Positions 44,800 to 54,738 of a DNA stretch of 64,000 nucleotides are shown here, piece by piece. Every line of letters begins with the position of its first letter. Within the stretch, counting starts at the first letter, position 1. The translations under genes were made by a program, and so were the position numbers. The stretch spans positions 2,892,001 through 2,956,000 of the forward strand of contig NZ_CP059725.1 of assembly GCF_014117425.1 (NCBI RefSeq), read 5' to 3'. This DNA is from Bartonella sp. HY038. Its GTDB lineage: Bacteria > Pseudomonadota > Alphaproteobacteria > Rhizobiales > Rhizobiaceae. The notes under the pieces were generated by a model that ran no database searches, was not told where the DNA came from, and saw only the letters and a list, made by a program, of their open reading frames with translations.

Positions 44800-46179
44800 A
44801 TGATGCTGGAAAATGTTCTTAAACGCCTTGATGGTAATCTTGATCAAAGCCTTGAACGGCTATTTGATTTGTTAAGAATTAAATCTATTTCCACCGACCC
44901 TGCCTTTAGGGAAGATTGTAAAAAAGCTGCGGATTGGCTGGTAGAAGATCTAAAATCTATTGGCTTTGAAGCATCGCGCCGCGATACGACCGGCCACCCA
45001 ATGGTGGTTGCCCATCATGCAGGCCCAAGCGAAAACTGCCCTCACGTGTTGTTTTACGGTCATTACGACGTTCAGCCAGTTGATCCGCTTGCCCTTTGGG
45101 AGGATGATCCGTTTGACCCAAAAGTGAAAGAGCGCGATGGGCAAAAAGTTATTACTGGTCGTGGCTCATCTGATGACAAGGGTCAGCTTATGACCTTTGT
45201 TGAAGCTTTGCGGGCTTTTAAAGCAGAAACTGGGCAATTACCTGTTGCAGTTACCATTTTATTTGAAGGTGAAGAGGAATCGGGTTCCCCTTCCTTAAAG
45301 CCATTTTTAGAAAGCCATCGCAATGAATTGCGCGCTGATTTTGCCCTTGTTTGTGATACATCGATGTGGAATGAGACAACGCCTTCCATTTCAGTTGGCT
45401 TGCGCGGTCTTGTGGGCGAAGAAATTATTGTAAAAGCTGCCAATCGTGATCTTCATTCAGGCTATTATGGCGGAGCTGCCGCTAACCCTATCCGCATTTT
45501 GAGCAAAATTCTTGCCGATGTGCATGATGAAAATGGCGCAGTGACTATTGCCGGCTTTTATGATGGTGTTGAAGAAACCCCTACCCAAATTTTAGCACAA
45601 TGGGACAATCTTGGTCTTGGGCCAAAAGAATTTTTAAATCCAGTTGGCCTGTCTTTCCCAAGCGGTGAAAATAATCGCAGTCTGCTTGAACTTATCTGGG
45701 CGCGTCCTACTGCCGAATTTAATGGCATTAGCGGTGGCTATGAAGGGGAAGGCTTTAAAACTGTTATTGCAGCACAAGCATCGGCTAAAATCTCTTTCCG
45801 TCTTGTCCATAAGCAAGACCCGATCCAAATTCGCAACGCTTTCCGCAAATTTGTTAAAGAACGCATCCCTGCTGATTGCTCGGTTGAATTTATCGAGCAT
45901 GGCGCTTCCCCTGCTATTCAATTGCCTTATGATTCCGCAATTGTCTCCAAGGCTAAAATTGCCCTATCGCAAGAATGGGGTAAGCAAGCGGAATTGGTTG
46001 CCATGGGCGGCTCTATTCCAATTGTTGGCGATTTTCAAGATTATTTAAAAATGGAATCCCTGCTTGTCGGCTTTGCTCTTGACAGTGACTGCATCCATTC
46101 ACCCAATGAAAAATATAATTTGACCTCTTTTCACAAGGGGCAACGTTCTTGGGCACGTATTTTGGCGGCACTTGCATAA
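44800..46179 (+). CDS. M20 family dipeptidase/metallopeptidase
   Basis: A 459-residue M20 zinc peptidase. VLFYGHYDVQPVD gives the first metal His and Asp, GRGSSDDKGQ the bridging Asp, and LFEGEEESGSPSL the catalytic Glu and metal ligand; the late SIPIVGDFQDYL and DCIHSPNEKYNL segments supply the last ligand His. The dimerisation domain lies at about residues 200-350. It hydrolyses dipeptides or acylated amino acids. The ATGs at 44800 and 44803 follow GGAAAG; an upstream TTG is less likely. Confidence 0.92.
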   Translation: MMLENVLKRLDGNLDQSLERLFDLLRIKSISTDPAFREDCKKAADWLVEDLKSIGFEASRRDTTGHPMVVAHHAGPSENCPHVLFYGHYDVQPVDPLALWEDDPFDPKVKERDGQKVITGRGSSDDKGQLMTFVEALRAFKAETGQLPVAVTILFEGEEESGSPSLKPFLESHRNELRADFALVCDTSMWNETTPSISVGLRGLVGEEIIVKAANRDLHSGYYGGAAANPIRILSKILADVHDENGAVTIAGFYDGVEETPTQILAQWDNLGLGPKEFLNPVGLSFPSGENNRSLLELIWARPTAEFNGISGGYEGEGFKTVIAAQASAKISFRLVHKQDPIQIRNAFRKFVKERIPADCSVEFIEHGASPAIQLPYDSAIVSKAKIALSQEWGKQAELVAMGGSIPIVGDFQDYLKMESLLVGFALDSDCIHSPNEKYNLTSFHKGQRSWARILAALA

Positions 46180-46187
46180 TATTTCTA

Positions 46188-46214
46188 GCCGTGCAAAGAA
46201 CAATTTTGCACGGC
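46188..46214 (+). terminator. Hairpin after the M20 peptidase gene
   Basis: A perfect 10-bp GC-rich stem (46188-46197 with 46205-46214) 8 bases after the stop, but with only a weak T-rich tail; it may stop transcription partly or protect the 3' end. Confidence 0.5.
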
Positions 46215-46246
46215 ATATTTAATAACCATGTTTTAGGAAAAATTTG

Positions 46247-46873
46247 ATGACTGATATTCGTGTTCATCGGGGTGATTTGCCAAATCTCGACCATTATAAA
46301 AATGTTAAGGCAGTTGCCATTGACACTGAAACTTTGGGGTTGCAACCTCATCGTGACCGTTTATGCGTTGTACAAATTTCCCCTGGCGATGGTACTGCCG
46401 ACGTTATTCAAATTGCTAAGGGGCAAAAAACTGCACCTAATTTGGTGAGCCTTTTAAAAAATCAAGAAATTGAAAAAATCTTCCATTTTGGCCGCTTTGA
46501 TATTGCCGTTTTAAGCCTTGCTTTTGATACGGAAGTAAAGCCAGTATTTTGCACTAAAATTGCGTCAAAACTTACCCGTACCTATACCGACCGCCATGGT
46601 TTGCGCGACATTTGCATTGAATTATTGGATGTTACAATTTCCAAGCAGCAGCAATCATCTGACTGGGCAGCCTTTGAATTAACGCCAGCGCAAATCGAAT
46701 ATGCGGCATCTGACGTCCTCTACTTACATCGCTTACGCGCAATTTTGGTAGAACGCCTTGCCCGCGAAGGCCGCACAAATGTTGCAAAAGCCTGTTTTGA
46801 GTTTTTGCCATCAAGAGCAGAGCTCGACCTTATGGGCTGGTCTGAAAGTGATATCTTTTCCCATAGCGCTTAA
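46247..46873 (+). CDS. RNase D-like 3'-5' exonuclease (single catalytic domain)
   Basis: A 208-residue DEDDy exonuclease. Exo I is AIDTETLGL (Asp and Glu), Exo II is HFGRFDIAVL (Asp), and Exo III is YAASDVLYLHRL (Tyr and Asp). E. coli RNase D has about 375 residues with two HRDC domains; here the protein ends after the catalytic domain, the short form typical of Rhizobiales. It likely trims tRNA or structured RNA 3' ends. The ATG at 46247 has AGGAAAAA upstream. Confidence 0.88.
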   Translation: MTDIRVHRGDLPNLDHYKNVKAVAIDTETLGLQPHRDRLCVVQISPGDGTADVIQIAKGQKTAPNLVSLLKNQEIEKIFHFGRFDIAVLSLAFDTEVKPVFCTKIASKLTRTYTDRHGLRDICIELLDVTISKQQQSSDWAAFELTPAQIEYAASDVLYLHRLRAILVERLAREGRTNVAKACFEFLPSRAELDLMGWSESDIFSHSA

Positions 46874-46891
46874 AAATCTATCTATTTGCTT

Positions 46892-46999
46892 TTAGAGCGT
46901 TTTTAGAAAAGTGTGAAGCGGTTTTCGGACGAAAAACGCGGTGTAAACAATGTATTAGAGCGCGGATTTGATCCAATCAGATCGAAATGCGCTCTAATA
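46892..46999. repeat. Extragenic palindromic repeat of Rhizobiales type
   Basis: Two linked inverted repeats. The first unit spans about 46896-46939 with ends GCGTTTTT and AAAAACGC and the core AAGTGTGAAGCGGTTTTCGG; the second (46955-46997) has matching ends TTAGAGCGC and GCGCTCTAA around a GATTTGATCCAATC centre. This layout is like a repeat found many times between genes in Brucella, Ochrobactrum and Mesorhizobium. It follows the RNase D-like gene and precedes a leftward gene, so it may act as a transcript end or nucleoid/IHF-type site. The link to the known repeat is from memory. Confidence 0.7.
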
Positions 47000-47062
47000 T
47001 ATCTTTAATCGTTGTAGCATTTGTTGCTGCAACGTTTTTTTAAAGCCAAGGCATCAATAAAC

Positions 47063-47440
47063 TCATTTTGATAAAATATTAAGATTTATTCTGCTTACTT
47101 TTATTTGGACAAATTTATTATCAAGATAGCCATAGTCTAATAAAAATTCATCATCAAAATAAAGTCCATTTAAAAACAACGAACCATGACTGTAATAGCC
47201 ATAAAGAGTATAGTTAAAACCGTCCCCATCACGCTCGATCCTGACATTATTACCCTTGGCCTCTTCTAGAATTTCATTATCAAAAAAATCAAGGTCAATT
47301 TCACAAAGATAAATTTTATTTTTATCAAATGCCTTTGGCATATAGCCACAAAAGCAGACAAGAGTAAATTCGCCGATAGAGATGGTAATCTCTTCGTTTA
47401 TAACATCATCAATATCAACTATTTTAGCATAACAGATCAT
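47063..47440 (-). CDS. Hypothetical protein, unrecognised, immunity-like composition
   Basis: A 125-residue acidic protein rich in Asp, Glu, Tyr and Phe, without signal peptide or membrane helix. It has a GYMPKAFDKNKIYLCEIDLDFFDNE stretch and a conserved-looking GYYSHGSLFLNGLYFDDEF region; the pattern of beta strands and a short acidic tail is common in small immunity proteins, but I do not recognise the family. AT-rich, no operon partner, next to an extragenic repeat. Ribosome-binding site is weak (AAGAAAAT). Confidence 0.5.
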   Translation of the reverse strand: MICYAKIVDIDDVINEEITISIGEFTLVCFCGYMPKAFDKNKIYLCEIDLDFFDNEILEEAKGNNVRIERDGDGFNYTLYGYYSHGSLFLNGLYFDDEFLLDYGYLDNKFVQIKVSRINLNILSK

Positions 47441-47720
47441 ATATTTTCTTAATTTTCACGACCAATATAGTCCAATTTAAGCATAAAATCCTGCGTTAAA
47501 ACTCGTATTTTTATTTTGATTAATAAATTCTGATATGTTTTTTTGTCAGCAATGAGGTAAAAAATTTAAGGCGTTGGAAAGCCTCCCCATCCAAATGGGA
47601 AAGCACTTTTCTTACGAATTTAACGGTCTAAGTAACAACTAATATCGCTAGATGATATGCGAAAGCATTGTCATAAATTTTACGATTAGAGGTTGCTAAT
47701 TTTATGAACAATATTTGTTA
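47441..47720. other. Noncoding stretch between unknown gene and yejF
   Basis: About 280 AT-rich bases between two leftward genes; it should hold the promoter of the unknown gene. No RNA gene or strong repeat recognised. Confidence 0.45.
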
Positions 47721-47745
47721 AACACCAAAGCGAATTTTTGGTGTT
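47721..47745 (-). terminator. Terminator-like hairpin of yejABEF
   Basis: A 9-bp stem (47721-47729 with 47737-47745) immediately after the yejF stop, followed on the minus strand by only a short T-rich tract. Confidence 0.55.
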
Positions 47746-49392
47746 TTATAGTTTTGGCATAACTTTCTCATTATTTAATCGCGTATTCATATTAAAAGCA
47801 GCGGCCATAAGGGTTTTGGTATAGTCTTCACGCGGATTAGCAAAAATATCTTTTGCGGCCCCCCGTTCAACCACTTTACCATCACGCATCACCATCACCT
47901 CATTGGCAAGGGCTTTAACCACCTTTAAATCATGACTGATGAAAAGATAAGAAAGATTGTGTTTTCGTTGCAACTCGCGCAGCAAATCAACTACCTCGGC
48001 TTGCACACTCATATCAAGAGCAGAGGTTGGCTCGTCCAACATAACAAAACGCGGATTTAACACCATGGCACGCGCTATCGAGATACGCTGTCTTTGCCCG
48101 CCAGAAAATTCATGGGGATAGCGATGGCGCGATTGCGGATCAAGGCGCACCTCCTCCATCGCGGCAATCACCCTATCCTCGCGCTCATCATAGGATAGCT
48201 TTGGCTCATGAATAGAAAGCCCCTCGGCAATAATTTCCCCCACCGACATGCGCGGCGACAATGAGCCAAAAGGATCTTGGAAAACAATTTGGATATCGCG
48301 GCGCAATGGCCGCATTTTCTTAAAGCTTAAAGCATTAATATTCTTATCATCAAATTTGATAATGCCTTTTGACGAAATCATGCGGATTAAAGCAAGTCCT
48401 AAGGTTGTCTTTCCTGAGCCTGACTCACCAACAACGCCTAAAGTTTGCCCTGCTTTTATGGTAATATCAATGCCATTCACCGCTTTGATATAATCGGTTG
48501 TTCTACGAAAAAGCCCGGTCTTTATCGGGAACCACACCCGCACATTTTCGCCGCGCATAATAATTGGTGCATTTGGATCAACCGCAGGCGGACTACCCTT
48601 TGGCTCTGCTGCTAAAAGCTTTTTGGTATATTCATGTTGGGGATTGGCAAATATTTCATCCACCGGTGCCATCTCAACGATTTCACCCTTAGTCATGACC
48701 GCAACACGGTCGGCAATTTTTCGCACAATGCCAAGATCATGGGTGATAAACAACATGGACATTTTATGTTGTTTTTTCAAATCAGCCAAAAGATCCAAAA
48801 TTTGCGCTTGTACCGTTACATCAAGGGCGGTGGTTGGTTCATCAGCAATCAACAAACGCGGATTATTGGCTAATGCCATAGCAATCATGACCCGCTGTCT
48901 TTGTCCGCCGGATAATTCATGTGGGTAAGAGCGTAGCCGAGTTGCTGCATTTTTAATGCCCACCTGCTCCAAAAGTTCAACCGTACGCAAACGCGCAGCA
49001 TTAGTGCTCATACCTTGGTGGATACGTAAAATCTCACCAATCTGCTGCTCCACTCGATGTAGCGGATTAAGCGAAGTCATTGGTTCTTGAAAGATCATCG
49101 AAATATCTTTGCCGCGCACGCTTTGCAGCTGCTTTTCGCTATATTTCATCAAATCCTTGTCCCTATCATCTTGGCGAAATAAAATTTCGCCCGATGGATG
49201 GCTAGCCATAGGATAGGGTAATAATTTTAATACCGATAAAGCCGTGACTGATTTACCTGACCCTGATTCACCCACCAGTGCAACGGTTTCACCGGGCAAA
49301 ATATCAAAGGACACATTTTTTACCGATAGCTTTTCTTCACCATCTTGACGAAAGGCAACAGAAAGATCGCGAACTGATAGCAATGGCGTCAT
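47746..49392 (-). CDS. yejF: Peptide ABC transporter ATPase, two-domain (YejF)
   Basis: A 548-residue protein with two complete ABC ATPase domains. Domain 1: Walker A GESGSGKSV, signature LSGGQRQR, Walker B LLIADEPTTALDV. Domain 2: Walker A GESGSGKTT, signature FSGGQRQR, Walker B FVMLDEPTSALDM. This fused arrangement, last in yejABEF, is normal for the microcin C/oligopeptide importer. In Brucella yejABEF is linked to resistance against antimicrobial peptides. The start overlaps the yejE stop by 4 bases. Confidence 0.94.
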   Translation of the reverse strand: MTPLLSVRDLSVAFRQDGEEKLSVKNVSFDILPGETVALVGESGSGKSVTALSVLKLLPYPMASHPSGEILFRQDDRDKDLMKYSEKQLQSVRGKDISMIFQEPMTSLNPLHRVEQQIGEILRIHQGMSTNAARLRTVELLEQVGIKNAATRLRSYPHELSGGQRQRVMIAMALANNPRLLIADEPTTALDVTVQAQILDLLADLKKQHKMSMLFITHDLGIVRKIADRVAVMTKGEIVEMAPVDEIFANPQHEYTKKLLAAEPKGSPPAVDPNAPIIMRGENVRVWFPIKTGLFRRTTDYIKAVNGIDITIKAGQTLGVVGESGSGKTTLGLALIRMISSKGIIKFDDKNINALSFKKMRPLRRDIQIVFQDPFGSLSPRMSVGEIIAEGLSIHEPKLSYDEREDRVIAAMEEVRLDPQSRHRYPHEFSGGQRQRISIARAMVLNPRFVMLDEPTSALDMSVQAEVVDLLRELQRKHNLSYLFISHDLKVVKALANEVMVMRDGKVVERGAAKDIFANPREDYTKTLMAAAFNMNTRLNNEKVMPKL

Positions 49393-50600
49393 TGGAGTGT
49401 CTTTCTTGGGTCAAACGCATCACGCGCCGCTTCACCAATAAAGGCAAGCAAGGATAAAAGCACGGCAAGAGTAATAAAGCCGGTTATACCAATCCACGGC
49501 GCATTAATATTGTTTTTTGCCTGCAGCATTAATTCACCAAGCGAGGGCGAGCCGGGCGGCAAACCAAAGCCAAGGAAGTCAAGTGAAGCGAGGGCTGAAA
49601 TGCCAGCAGTTAACAAAAATGGTAAAAAGGTAATGGTGGCAACCATTGCATTTGGCAATAAATGACGGATCATAATAGTGATATTGGAAACACCCAGCGC
49701 ACGTGCGGCATTAACATATTCAAAATTACGCGCTCGTAAAAATTCGGCCCGCACCACGCCAACCAATGTTACCCATTGGAACAGCAGCATAATCGCCAGC
49801 AATACCCAAAAGCCCTGTGCAAAAAATGCCGATAGAATAATCAGCAAATAAAGCGTTGGTATAGACGACCAAATCTCAATAAATCGCTGGAAAATAAGAT
49901 CAACCCAACCACCAAAATAACCTTGCACCGCACCGGCCGCAACGCCAATAATTGTGGAGAATACGGTTAAAATAACCGTAAAGGCCACCGATACGCGGAA
50001 GCCATAAAGAGCGCGGGCAAAAATATCGCGCGTTTGATCGTCTGTCCCTAGAATATTCCAATTGCCAAATTTACATTCGGGATTTGCTGCACCACCATCA
50101 TAAAATCTGCAACGCTCATCCTTACTTTGCATCCAAAAGGGTGGAGATAAAGCTTGGGTTTGCTCGCTTGGTGTATCATAAGAATAATGAATAGGTGGCC
50201 AAATCGCCCAACCATGCTCATTTATTTCTTTTTGAATATAGCCATCACGAAAATAGGCAGCAGCCAAAGTGCCGCCAAATTTTTCATCAGGGTAATCAAC
50301 AAAGGCTGGAAACAGCAATTCACCCTTATAGGACGCAATAATCGGTCGATCATTGGCAATAAAGGCAGCCCCAAACGAACAAAGGCATAAAAATAAGAAT
50401 AACCAAAGAGACCAATAACCACGACGATTTTTCTTAAAATTACGCCAACGCCGTTGGTTTAATGGCGACAAAAACGGACGGCGATGTTTTTGTTTATTTT
50501 GTTTTTGTTCGCTTGAACGATGAACGTCCTGCGCAATTTCGCTTGCTAAACCATTAGCGGTATTTTCACCCGCCATAATATTTGAAGGATTACTCGCCAT
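49389..50600 (-). CDS. yejE: Peptide ABC transporter permease (YejE)
   Basis: A 403-residue permease with one N-terminal helix (about residues 62-85), a long periplasmic part, then five helices. NWNILGTDDQTRDIFARALYGFRVSV is the typical YejE/DppC-like stretch, and NAARALGVSNITIMIRHLLPNAM is the coupling motif. Its start overlaps the yejB stop by 1 base. Confidence 0.93.
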   Translation of the reverse strand: MASNPSNIMAGENTANGLASEIAQDVHRSSEQKQNKQKHRRPFLSPLNQRRWRNFKKNRRGYWSLWLFLFLCLCSFGAAFIANDRPIIASYKGELLFPAFVDYPDEKFGGTLAAAYFRDGYIQKEINEHGWAIWPPIHYSYDTPSEQTQALSPPFWMQSKDERCRFYDGGAANPECKFGNWNILGTDDQTRDIFARALYGFRVSVAFTVILTVFSTIIGVAAGAVQGYFGGWVDLIFQRFIEIWSSIPTLYLLIILSAFFAQGFWVLLAIMLLFQWVTLVGVVRAEFLRARNFEYVNAARALGVSNITIMIRHLLPNAMVATITFLPFLLTAGISALASLDFLGFGLPPGSPSLGELMLQAKNNINAPWIGITGFITLAVLLSLLAFIGEAARDAFDPRKTLQ

Positions 50601-51709
50601 TATACATCCCTCTTTTCAAAATCAATACGCGGATCAACCAACATATAAACAAGATCTGACACAAGCGCGACAACGAGGCCAAGCAATGAAAAAATGAACA
50701 AAGTGCCAAGTACAACTGGATAGTCACGATCCACAACTGCCGTGTAACTCATGAGCCCCATGCCTTCTAAGGAAAACAGCATTTCAATAAGCAGCGAGCC
50801 GGTAAAAAAGGAATTAATAAATGCTGCAGGAAAGCCAGCAATAACGACCAACATTGCATTGCGGAAAACATGCCCATAAAGCACTTTACGATCACTTAGC
50901 CCTTTGGCGCGGGCGGTTACCACATATTGCTTACGGATTTCTTCCAAAAAGCAGTTTTTAGTAAGCAATGTTGTTGTAGCAAAAGCCGAAATTGCCATAG
51001 CAGCAACAGGCAAAGTGATATGCCATAAATAATCAAGAATCTTGCCACCCCATGATAATTCATCAAAATTATCGGAGGTTAATCCGCGAAGTGGAAACCA
51101 GTCAAAGAACGAACCGCCGGCAAAAAATACAATCAGCATAACGCCAAACAAAAAGCCGGGAATAGAATAGCCGATAATGATAACCGCACTTGTCCAAACA
51201 TCAAAGGCAGAGCCATCTTTAAGCGCTTTGCGAATACCAAGAGGAATGGAAATCGCATAGGAAATGAGCATTAACCAAAGACCAAGCGTCACCGAAACAG
51301 GCAAGGTCTTTTTAATCATATCGATAATTGGTTGGTCTGAAATGAAAGAATTACCGAAATTAAATGTGCTATAATCGCGCAATAAAATGAGATAGCGTTG
51401 CCAAGCTGGTTTATCAAAACCAAATTTTTCTTCAAGCTTTTTGATATAGGCTGGGTCCATACCTTGCGCACCGCGATAGATTGACTGGCTGGAACTTGTG
51501 TGAGCGCCAACATTTTCAGCGCTAATGCCCATATCACCGCCACCGCCAGAGATACGGTCTAATGGACCATTTCCGCCACCTTGCAATTGTGCAGCAATGG
51601 TTTCAATTGGCCCACCAGGGGTAAATTGCAAAATAACAAAAGTAATGGTTAAAATGCCAATAATGGTTGGTATAATCAACAATAAGCGGCGTAGGATATA
51701 AGCGGCCAT
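50600..51709 (-). CDS. yejB: Peptide ABC transporter permease (YejB)
   Basis: The ATG at 51709, with GGGGAG at ideal spacing, gives MAAYILRRLLLIIPTIIGIL, the normal YejB start; the frame open further upstream is not likely coding. 369 residues, six helices, a Gly/Ser-rich periplasmic insert between helices 1 and 2 and a coupling motif YVVTARAKGLSDRKVLYGHVFRNAM. It pairs with YejE. Confidence 0.93.
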   Translation of the reverse strand: MAAYILRRLLLIIPTIIGILTITFVILQFTPGGPIETIAAQLQGGGNGPLDRISGGGGDMGISAENVGAHTSSSQSIYRGAQGMDPAYIKKLEEKFGFDKPAWQRYLILLRDYSTFNFGNSFISDQPIIDMIKKTLPVSVTLGLWLMLISYAISIPLGIRKALKDGSAFDVWTSAVIIIGYSIPGFLFGVMLIVFFAGGSFFDWFPLRGLTSDNFDELSWGGKILDYLWHITLPVAAMAISAFATTTLLTKNCFLEEIRKQYVVTARAKGLSDRKVLYGHVFRNAMLVVIAGFPAAFINSFFTGSLLIEMLFSLEGMGLMSYTAVVDRDYPVVLGTLFIFSLLGLVVALVSDLVYMLVDPRIDFEKRDV

Positions 51710-51918
51710 TAATATCTCCCCATTATTGCTAGCGGCTCTATCCGCGCCATTGATTTCATTGCCATTTTCTTTCTTCAATATGCAATTGATTTTTACCAAT
51801 CAGTCACAAAACGAAATTCGCCTAATTTTGTTATAATGATAAAACGTAACTCTAAGCAAATATGGTAAATAAAGTGCAAAATAAATGCCGCTATTTAAAA
51901 CCATAATTACCGATAAGA

Positions 51919-53856
51919 TTATTGACCTGACGATTTTTGCTGTAACGCTTGTTCTTTTTGCGGATCAATTGACCAAGAATAAATATCAAAACCTGATACC
52001 TCTGGCTGCGGTCGCGGAATATCAAATTTATCCCAATAGGCAATATTAATCTTTGATGATGTCCATTGCGGCACCACGTAGTAATTCCATAATAAAATTC
52101 GATCCATTGCCCTTGCCGCTGCAACCAAATCATCACGATTTTTGGCATAAATAATGGCGTTAATCATTGCGTCAATTGCAGGATTTTTAATGCCGACATA
52201 GTTTTTACCGCCATTTTTATTTGCCATGCTTGAGCCAAAATAATAAAGCTGTTCATTACCTGGTGAATCTGATTGGCCGATGATGCTAGAAATAACATCA
52301 TAATCATAATTATAAAGACGGTTTTGATATTGGGCAGTGTCAATTGTGCGCATTGTTGCATCAATACCCAAGCGCTTTAAATTGGCAATATAAAGGGCGG
52401 TTACCCGCTCGAAAGCTGAATTATCCAACAAAATTTCAATTCTAAAAGGCGCGCCTTGCGCATTAACCAATTGATTATTTTTCAACTGCCAACCAGCATC
52501 TTGCAACAATTTCATAGCTTCGCTTAAATTTTTACGCAGCTCTGTTGAATTCTTATAAACAGGCAAGGTAAAAGGCTTTTCAAATACTTCTATTGGTACT
52601 TCCGACTTAACGCTTTCCAATAATTGCAATTCTTTACCTTGCGGCATCTCTTGCGCGGTAACAAAATCGAGCCCATAAAAATAGCTGGTGATGCGTTGAT
52701 ATTGATCAAAAAACAAAGCTCGGTTCATATGTTCAAAATCAAAGGCTAAAGTTAAAGCCTTACGCACTCTAACATCATCAAATTTTTCACGCCGTAAATT
52801 TATAAAATAACCCTGCATGCGACCAGAGCTATGAATTTCAAAGCTTTCGCGTTTAACCAAACCGTTTTTAACTGCAGTAAAATCATATTTTTGCATCCAA
52901 GATTGAATACGGGTTTCTTGCCTATAATCACCAATACCGCCTTTTTTAAAGGCTTCCCAACTGGCGTTTTCATTCAAATAATAAGTGTTGCGAACCGCAT
53001 CAAAATTATTGCGGCCAATGTTGACCGGCAAATCCCTACCCCAATAATTATCCACCCGTTTATAAAGAGAGGATTTGCCAAAGTTATAGTTTTCCAAACG
53101 GTAAGGGCCAGAGCCAAGCGGTATTTCACGCAAAGGCTTAGAAATATCACGCGGTTTACCATTAGCGTCCTTTGCCTCCCACCAATGTTTTGGCAAAATC
53201 GGCAATTGGCCGATAATATTAGGCAATTCGCGGTTTCCTGCTTCAGCAAAAATAAATGTGACTTCGTCTTTTCCGGTGACTTCCGCCAATTTTACACCAC
53301 TATAATAAGAGCTATAAATGGGCGACACACTTTTTAATGTATTAAATGACCAAGCCACATCTTCCGGCGTAATCGGTGTACCATCATGAAATGTCGCCTT
53401 ATCCGTTATTTTATATTTCACCCAAGAATAATCATCAGGATATTGTAAGGCCGTAGCGATAAGCGGATAGTTTACACTTTGTTGGTCTGTTGAACGTGCC
53501 ATCAAAGTATCATAAATCAACATAATATTGCTATCAACATTACCATTAGGAATGAAAGCATTTAGATTATCAAAAGTACCAGTTACAATAATATTAAGAG
53601 TTCCACCCTTTTTTGCAGCAGGATTGACATAATCATAATGTTTAAAATTAGCATCATATTTGGGTGCATCGCCAAGACTTGAACTTGTTCGCCATATTGG
53701 TTCAGCTTTAGGTGAGCTTTGCTGGGTATTATCAGATTGCACACCCAACTCTTGTTGGTGATTGGCGGGCTCGGCAAGAGCGTTAAGCGCGACATTAAAA
53801 GGCATTATCAAAGCAGTTAGAAGTATGATTTTAAAAAATGTCGCTACTCTTTGCAT
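51919..53856 (-). CDS. yejA: Peptide ABC transporter substrate-binding protein (YejA)
   Basis: A 645-residue SBP_bac_5 protein with a signal peptide ending near residue 28 (NALAEPA). Family points: SSLGDAPKYDANFKHYDYVNPAAKKGG, ITPEDVAWSFNTLKS, PLGSGPYRLENY and VRVRKALTLAFDFEHMNRALFF. It binds peptides such as microcin C in the periplasm. AAGG precedes the ATG. First gene of yejABEF, separated from yejB by about 210 bases without obvious features. Confidence 0.94.
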   Translation of the reverse strand: MQRVATFFKIILLTALIMPFNVALNALAEPANHQQELGVQSDNTQQSSPKAEPIWRTSSSLGDAPKYDANFKHYDYVNPAAKKGGTLNIIVTGTFDNLNAFIPNGNVDSNIMLIYDTLMARSTDQQSVNYPLIATALQYPDDYSWVKYKITDKATFHDGTPITPEDVAWSFNTLKSVSPIYSSYYSGVKLAEVTGKDEVTFIFAEAGNRELPNIIGQLPILPKHWWEAKDANGKPRDISKPLREIPLGSGPYRLENYNFGKSSLYKRVDNYWGRDLPVNIGRNNFDAVRNTYYLNENASWEAFKKGGIGDYRQETRIQSWMQKYDFTAVKNGLVKRESFEIHSSGRMQGYFINLRREKFDDVRVRKALTLAFDFEHMNRALFFDQYQRITSYFYGLDFVTAQEMPQGKELQLLESVKSEVPIEVFEKPFTLPVYKNSTELRKNLSEAMKLLQDAGWQLKNNQLVNAQGAPFRIEILLDNSAFERVTALYIANLKRLGIDATMRTIDTAQYQNRLYNYDYDVISSIIGQSDSPGNEQLYYFGSSMANKNGGKNYVGIKNPAIDAMINAIIYAKNRDDLVAAARAMDRILLWNYYVVPQWTSSKINIAYWDKFDIPRPQPEVSGFDIYSWSIDPQKEQALQQKSSGQ

Positions 53857-54017
53857 ATTGAACCTTTGCCTATCAATTCATTTGTCGAGCATCTATGAGC
53901 TATAGTTTAAATGCTATTATCATGTGCTTTTTGCCAAACTTATGGCAAATTCTTCATAATTAATTATCTTTAATAAATGAATAAGATGGACTTTTACACC
54001 AACAAAATAGTGCAAAA

Positions 54018-54602
54018 CTACTGGTCTTCACTATCAATTGCTTTATCAACCTTTGGTAGGTCCTGCGGATTATCACTTAAAGAGCGCAAATAAAGTAACA
54101 GGTCAGCGCGATCTTGTGCATCTTTCATGCCCTTATAGGTCATGATTGTGCCTTTTAATGTGCGTTGTGGCGCGCTTAAAAATGCATCCAAGCTTTGATA
54201 ATTCCATTTTGCACCGCTTTGCCCCAATTGGCGCATGGCACTTGAATAATTAAAGCCATTAACCGCACCAGCTGGACGACCGACAATCTGCCACAAATTA
54301 GGACCTAGACGATTTGGGCCATTCTCAGCGGGTATGTGACAAAGACCGCATTCACCAAATAATTTTCGCCCATGTTCTATATCACCTGTTGCAAGGCGGG
54401 TTTCTAAAGTCTTAGTTGTTGTGGTTGTCTTATCAGCGATATTATTTGCGCTTGGCTCTTGCACAAGACTATTTTCACTTTTTATTGGATCAGGATTGCT
54501 ATAAATTGTCTCACTAACATAATAAAGTGTGATAAGCACAATAAACCATAACAGGCAGATAAGAATAAAATTATTAATGGTAGCAACTGAAATGCGAAAC
54601 AT
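54018..54602 (-). CDS. Membrane-anchored cytochrome c (CycM-like)
   Basis: A 194-residue protein with one N-terminal membrane anchor (residues about 10-30) and a periplasmic cytochrome c domain. The heme site is CGLCH (Cys85, Cys88, His89), NRLGPNLW follows, and Met154 in GTIMTYKGM is the likely sixth ligand. CycM-type cytochromes carry electrons from the bc1 complex to cytochrome oxidase in rhizobia. A Thr/Ser-rich linker of about 40 residues joins anchor and domain. It is divergent from kdsB, as in other Rhizobiales. Confidence 0.88.
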   Translation of the reverse strand: MFRISVATINNFILICLLWFIVLITLYYVSETIYSNPDPIKSENSLVQEPSANNIADKTTTTTKTLETRLATGDIEHGRKLFGECGLCHIPAENGPNRLGPNLWQIVGRPAGAVNGFNYSSAMRQLGQSGAKWNYQSLDAFLSAPQRTLKGTIMTYKGMKDAQDRADLLLYLRSLSDNPQDLPKVDKAIDSEDQ

Positions 54603-54738
54603 GAGACAAAGAAAAACCTTTTAAAAATAGCTTTGGTAAAATAGAACTTTTGTAATAAGACTGCAACGTCTATAAAGTCGCAGCACACCCACCATCGGCA
54701 ATGATTTAAAATGGCAATGCTGTTTTTGAGGATATTTC

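Noticed and set aside
52831..53337. 168-codon plus-strand frame opposite yejA
   Set aside because: Antisense shadow of yejA without ribosome-binding site or domain.
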